Of a stretch of DNA of 64,000 nucleotides, positions 61,001 through 64,000 are shown one piece after another. Source of the DNA: Odiellus spinosus. Taxonomy: Eukaryota > Arthropoda > Arachnida > Opiliones > Phalangiidae. The translations under genes and the position numbers were made by a program. Position 1 is the stretch's first letter. The number at the start of each line of letters is the position of its first letter. The stretch spans positions 18,205,024 through 18,269,023 of the forward strand of contig OY987231.1 of the NCBI GenBank assembly GCA_963920705.1, in the 5' to 3' direction. The notes beneath the pieces were generated by a model that was not told the origin of the DNA, did no database searches, and worked only from the letters and a program-made list of their open reading frames with translations.

Positions 61001-62822
61001 GGACGTCGCTATATTTTGAATTTATTGAAAATCATAAATAGGGTAGATGGCGCCAGAGTCAACCCAATAAAAATTAATACGTCATCACACATTGCTCTCT
61101 CCATTAGATGTTAGCTCCCCATTGTAAGAAAATCTAACCCTTTTCTATCGTAATCCATCCTTGATAACCATTTCTGAAACTCCTCTTTATCAGCTTTAAC
61201 TTGAACTTCGTTCAATTTTGTCTGTATTGCGGCTGGCTGAACATTAGTCAAAGCCATATAGTTCTGTGAGCCAGTGACGTCTTTAAAATACATCCGTGTG
61301 CGAAAAATGACTTCAGAGAGTTGCATCTTAAAAAAACAAAGTATCGCATTCAAACTGACTGTAAAATAAGCAATGGAGCACCCCTACATTTTTGTAAATA
61401 AAAAAACATTGACGTCACACCCGCGACGAGTTTCACATGAAATCTGAGTACGTAACATAACATTGCTTACTCTCTAGGATGTGTGAAGTCAATGTTGTAA
61501 AATAACACGCGATTGATTTTATAAAAATATAGGGGGCTTTGTTAGGGGTCGCTTTAAAAGAAATTTAGATGCCATCACATTACGCTTATGAGTTATAATA
61601 TTAAATATTGGATACCAAAAGTTGCGGTCTGCCCAACGCTGTCATTTTAATCGCAGCGAATCCCGTATGTTTAGTGGCACCAGCAACAGCTTCGATACAT
61701 TTCAAAAATGTTTCCATATTCTTTTCACACTGTGCTTCATTGAGATAAAAATAAGTGCGGGCAGTCACGTGATGTTTTCTTCTATCAGCAAAATCTTTCT
61801 GGGGTTGAAACTGTTTCACTTCACCTTCAAAAAATTAAAATTAAAATGATTTAGTAATTTCATTGTACAGTTCATTAACGAAATTGATTTAAAATTTCTT
61901 TCTGTAGCAAATGAGGCGGTACACATGCATTGCACTTGTTTAATTGCGGTTTGACCTACATTACTATATTGGACATAATGCGTGATTAGTGTTATAAATT
62001 ATTAAAAACAGATTAAAAAAAAAAAACACCCAAAATTAAGCTTTATTAGTTGGGATGTGATCTTGAACTTAAAATAAAAAAACTAACTTACCCTCTTCAT
62101 TAACTTCTTTGGGAATTACTGATATAGCCAAAATTAACATAAACACAAGATAAAATTAATCACCCTCTTGGAAATTCATAAATATGCCTCGTTAATAGTC
62201 TAAATTACAATGAATTCTACCATTTTCCCTCTGGTATAGCGCTCTACAAACATATTAAAAATTTCAACTGAATTTCATTGTTAAGTTCAACTCTCTTCCA
62301 TGACATCATTTAACAAGAGTCATATTTACAGGGTTTCTTGATACAATTCCTCGACATTTCCTTAACCAATTAATTTTTAACCAATTTTTTTGGGTCCATG
62401 ACTTTCCCCAACCTTTTGGCCCAATTTTAAAATTCTGACTTTACCTAAAACTGAACTTTTTATTATTATTCTTTACATTCTCTGAAAAGCTTACCAATTT
62501 TTCCATCTTCGGAGGCAGCTGATACGCAGCCCCTATAAAATTTTAATTTTTGAAATTAAATTAATGAGTGAAAATGAAAAAAAAAAAAATCCTCAAAAGT
62601 ATGTAATACTTACGTCATTTCCACTTGCGTGGCTTGCTCCTCGCTTAAATCCTCTTCAGCACTATAATCCAAAATTGATTTGACTCCGAATGAACGTAAC
62701 CTCTCTATGGTAGGTTTGATTGACTCTGCATCTTCTCCAGCGACAAACTGGCCATAGAATGTGTGTTTCATGATGAAGCGAAATACTCTGGGTCCAAGTA
62801 TTTTTTTGCCATACTTCATCAA
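57842..62822 (-). CDS. PRODH: Proline dehydrogenase, mitochondrial (12 exons, 5' end outside window)
   Basis: The enzyme oxidises L-proline to pyrroline-5-carboxylate with FAD at the inner mitochondrial membrane, the first step of proline breakdown; the Drosophila counterpart is sluggish-A. Twelve exons join to 1578 nt, 525 residues plus stop, in unbroken phase. Recognisable segments in order are [59 protein letters not shown] (Asp294), [17 protein letters not shown] (Lys354), [35 protein letters not shown], and [18 protein letters not shown] with the substrate-binding Arg pair 482-483. Residue numbers count from the first codon in the window. Metazoan proteins have roughly 70-150 more N-terminal residues, so the first exon or exons lie to the right. 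Regulation cannot be judged because the promoter is absent. Confidence 0.95.
58305..58596. repeat. GTCAGGGAATTTC repeat, inverted copies
   Basis: AAATTCCCTGACTTTTCCAG and looser versions recur four times, in the PRODH intron between the last two exons. It is an inverted, more decayed relative of 55628-55765; weaker traces occur near 62340-62455. Confidence 0.65.
58787..58875 (-). CDS. PRODH: PRODH exon k
   Basis: The acceptor is AATTTAACTAG and the donor G|GTAAGT, phase 2 in and 1 out. It encodes [20 protein letters not shown] and [10 protein letters not shown]. Confidence 0.94.
59295..59488 (-). CDS. PRODH: PRODH exon j
   Basis: The acceptor is AAATATCAATAG and the donor AA|GTAAGT, phase 0 in and 2 out. 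It encodes [20 protein letters not shown] and [16 protein letters not shown]. Confidence 0.94.
59611..59849. repeat. 30-bp tandem repeat in a PRODH intron, eight units
   Basis: Unit GACAAAGGCTTAACCATCTT plus CGAAAAATTT, with a few substitutions and one 29-bp unit. It lies between exons i and j, near the acceptor side of exon i's downstream intron. Confidence 0.95.
59893..59988 (-). CDS. PRODH: PRODH exon i: GAKLVRGAY
   Basis: The acceptor is TTTCTTCTTAG and the donor CAG|GTAATA, phase 0 on both sides. It encodes [16 protein letters not shown] and the catalytic-lysine segment [12 protein letters not shown]. Confidence 0.93.
60050..60196 (-). CDS. PRODH: PRODH exon h: active-site DAEQTYFQP
   Basis: The acceptor is TTTTTCTATCAG and the donor AAA|GTAATT, phase 0 on both sides. 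It encodes [15 protein letters not shown] through FNTYQCYLK, with the conserved barrel Asp of the proline site. Confidence 0.94.
60317..60409 (-). CDS. PRODH: PRODH exon g
   Basis: The acceptor is TTCCATGTAG and the donor AAG|GTTATA, phase 0 on both sides. It encodes [19 protein letters not shown] and [11 protein letters not shown]. Confidence 0.9.
60489..60570 (-). CDS. PRODH: PRODH exon f
   Basis: The acceptor is ATTATGCCAACAG and the donor CAG|GTGAGA, phase 2 in and 0 out. It encodes [17 protein letters not shown] and DLFKVPNLQ, matching the WS.L.D segment of PRODH. Confidence 0.87.
61139..61326 (-). CDS. PRODH: PRODH exon e
   Basis: The acceptor is GTTTTTTTAAG and the donor GG|GTTAGA, phase 0 in and 2 out. 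It encodes [14 protein letters not shown] followed by the variable insert region ending RMDYDRK. Confidence 0.88.
61616..61824 (-). CDS. PRODH: PRODH exon d
   Basis: The acceptor is AATTTTTTGAAG and the donor TTG|GTATCC, phase 1 in and 0 out. It encodes [25 protein letters not shown] and [13 protein letters not shown], all conserved. Confidence 0.93.
62092..62118 (-). CDS. PRODH: PRODH microexon c, 27 nt
   Basis: The acceptor is TGGCTATATCAG and the donor G|GTAAGT, phase 1 on both sides. It encodes IPKEVNEE plus split codons. Being symmetric, it could be skipped without changing frame. Confidence 0.65.
62495..62532 (-). CDS. PRODH: PRODH exon b, 38 nt
   Basis: The acceptor is AATTTTATAG and the donor G|GTAAGC, phase 2 in and 1 out. 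It encodes [13 protein letters not shown] in the variable linker of the protein. It is supported by splice sites and phase rather than by conservation. Confidence 0.72.
62614..62822 (-). CDS. PRODH: PRODH exon a (first in window)
   Basis: The acceptor is TACTTTTCTTTGCAG and the donor AC|GTAAGT, phase 0 in and 2 out. It encodes [10 protein letters not shown] through [10 protein letters not shown], including [11 protein letters not shown] and [14 protein letters not shown]. Confidence 0.93.
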
Positions 62823-64000
62823 CTGCAAAGAAAAGTAAATGATATTTAAATTTAAACCCTGTAAGCTCGTTTAAGGGACACAAGATGATGATTTGGACCG
62901 AGTTTTAAAAACGTCACACGTACGTAGCGGTTTAGTGGCCAAAAATAAACCAACGATGTAACCTCTATCAAGCTTCCCGTGACGTTTTTCAAACTGGATC
63001 TGATTTCATGTATTCATTCACTGTATCCTGTATAAACCGCGAAACAATCTAAGTGATGCCTCCCCAAATATGCAAGGATATCTACTTCCCCTATTTACTT
63101 CTGGTATAAGTGAAAATTGACTTCTAGTGCCAAAATGTGTTAGTATGCCAGACACTATCTGTAAAACTACATCATATTATCTAATAGCTTCATACTCATC
63201 ACAGCGTAGAGAATAGAGAGAAAAACAAATTCAAGGTTATAGAAAGAAACAAAAATTTAAGAACATTTTTTTTTCACTACTTTTAGATGAACAGTACTTT
63301 TATAATAACGATATAGAATAATAAGTAGAATTTCGTGTTATTATATAACTGCAGCTAATAACCAAAACTAGAGATAGAAGTAGAGCCAAATTACAGCCAA
63401 CAAATTTAAAATAACAGAAATACATTATATCATATTCGAATAATATTAAATTCGAAAATGCTCTTCCGTTATGCACATAGCTTTGACTGTGCATTTTGTT
63501 AATGTCAACGTCGTTGTTAAGCTAGAAAAGAAGGCGTCTTTAAAGTGTATTTAAATTCGTATATAGTCCCTTTAAAAAGGGGAAATCCTGGTAAAATTCG
63601 TTAAAAACTATAGAACAAATCTCGAAATTTTTTTCAAGATTACAAGATTGGTTTACCATCAAGAGAAATGAAACTCAGAAATTTTCCAAATAATTTGGAA
63701 TCTCAACAAATATATCTAAAATCAGAACCAAAACTAATATTTGTTTTTCTTATAAATTCCATTGCATATTGACAAAATGCATTAGTGAGACCATAAAAGA
63801 GAACTAAAAATAAACTTAAAGATAATTAAATTAGTTCCGTTAGAAGCAAACGGAAACAATAAAATCAATACCACAACGAGGAATATTTATTCAAAAAGAT
63901 TGCGCAACTAAGTGAAAGCTCAATTTGAATTGGTGCACTATGAAACTAAAACCAACATCGGAAGGTAATCATCATGCCAATTCAGCAAAAGGAGAAAAAA
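62823..64000 (-). other. PRODH intron running off the window
   Basis: AT-rich sequence upstream of the first visible PRODH exon. I found no exon coding for the missing N-terminal part. 63458-63577 resembles 3975-4080 (GCTCTTCC.TTATGCAC, TAGCTTTGAC, TCAACGTCGT, AAAAGAAGGC), a dispersed repeat. Confidence 0.6.
63458..63577. repeat. Dispersed repeat L, copy 2
   Basis: Partner of 3975-4080; it also ends in TAGTCCCTTTAAA, resembling the end of D and E elements. Confidence 0.5.

Overview
The window looks like animal, most probably arthropod or insect, nuclear DNA. It is AT-rich and its genes are split by GT-AG introns. An internal block of the TTAGG-type telomere motif typical of many arthropods lies near 8.16-8.21 kb, and the non-coding DNA is crowded with short non-autonomous DNA transposons. 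I cannot name the species. The window carries three protein genes. All were rebuilt by joining exons whose splice phases agree, and most coding exons are short.

Layout. 1-11.5 kb has no convincing gene and holds MITEs, a 31-bp minisatellite and an inverted cluster of a GGTCGAATGGGACA-like motif. 11.5-46.9 kb, plus strand, is a six-exon gene for a 320-residue single-pass membrane protein: signal peptide, one CUB domain, one LDL-receptor class A domain, a transmembrane helix, and a cytoplasmic tail with PPPY and YDVL motifs. Its first two introns are 16.6 and 11.5 kb and contain many of the MITEs. 46.9-52.7 kb is intergenic. 52.7-54.7 kb, minus strand, is a complete six-exon glycosyltransferase family 7 gene (beta-1,4-GalT/GalNAcT, 345 residues). 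It has Leu at the donor-selecting position, which predicts GalNAc transfer, and one intron of only 45 nt. 57.8-62.8 kb, minus strand, is the last 12 exons (525 residues) of mitochondrial proline dehydrogenase; its 5' exons lie beyond the right edge of the window.

The three genes act in different places (plasma membrane, Golgi, mitochondrion) and I see no shared pathway. The GT7 and PRODH genes are in tandem on the minus strand; the CUB gene converges on them.

Mobile DNA. Three MITE families (called A, B and C here) have unrelated interiors, yet all begin with CA, end with TG and are flanked by 7-bp target duplications, which suggests one kind of transposase. A second group (D, E and G) consists of palindromes whose ends sit at TTAA sites; E is a nearly perfect 470-bp hairpin. 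Two nested insertions are visible: B inside a mariner-type element, and C inside an element with CARGGTGACC ends. No transposase gene is seen. I found no operon, CRISPR array, viral gene or clearly new defence or biosynthetic system; the most unusual material is the MITE set and some splicing features.
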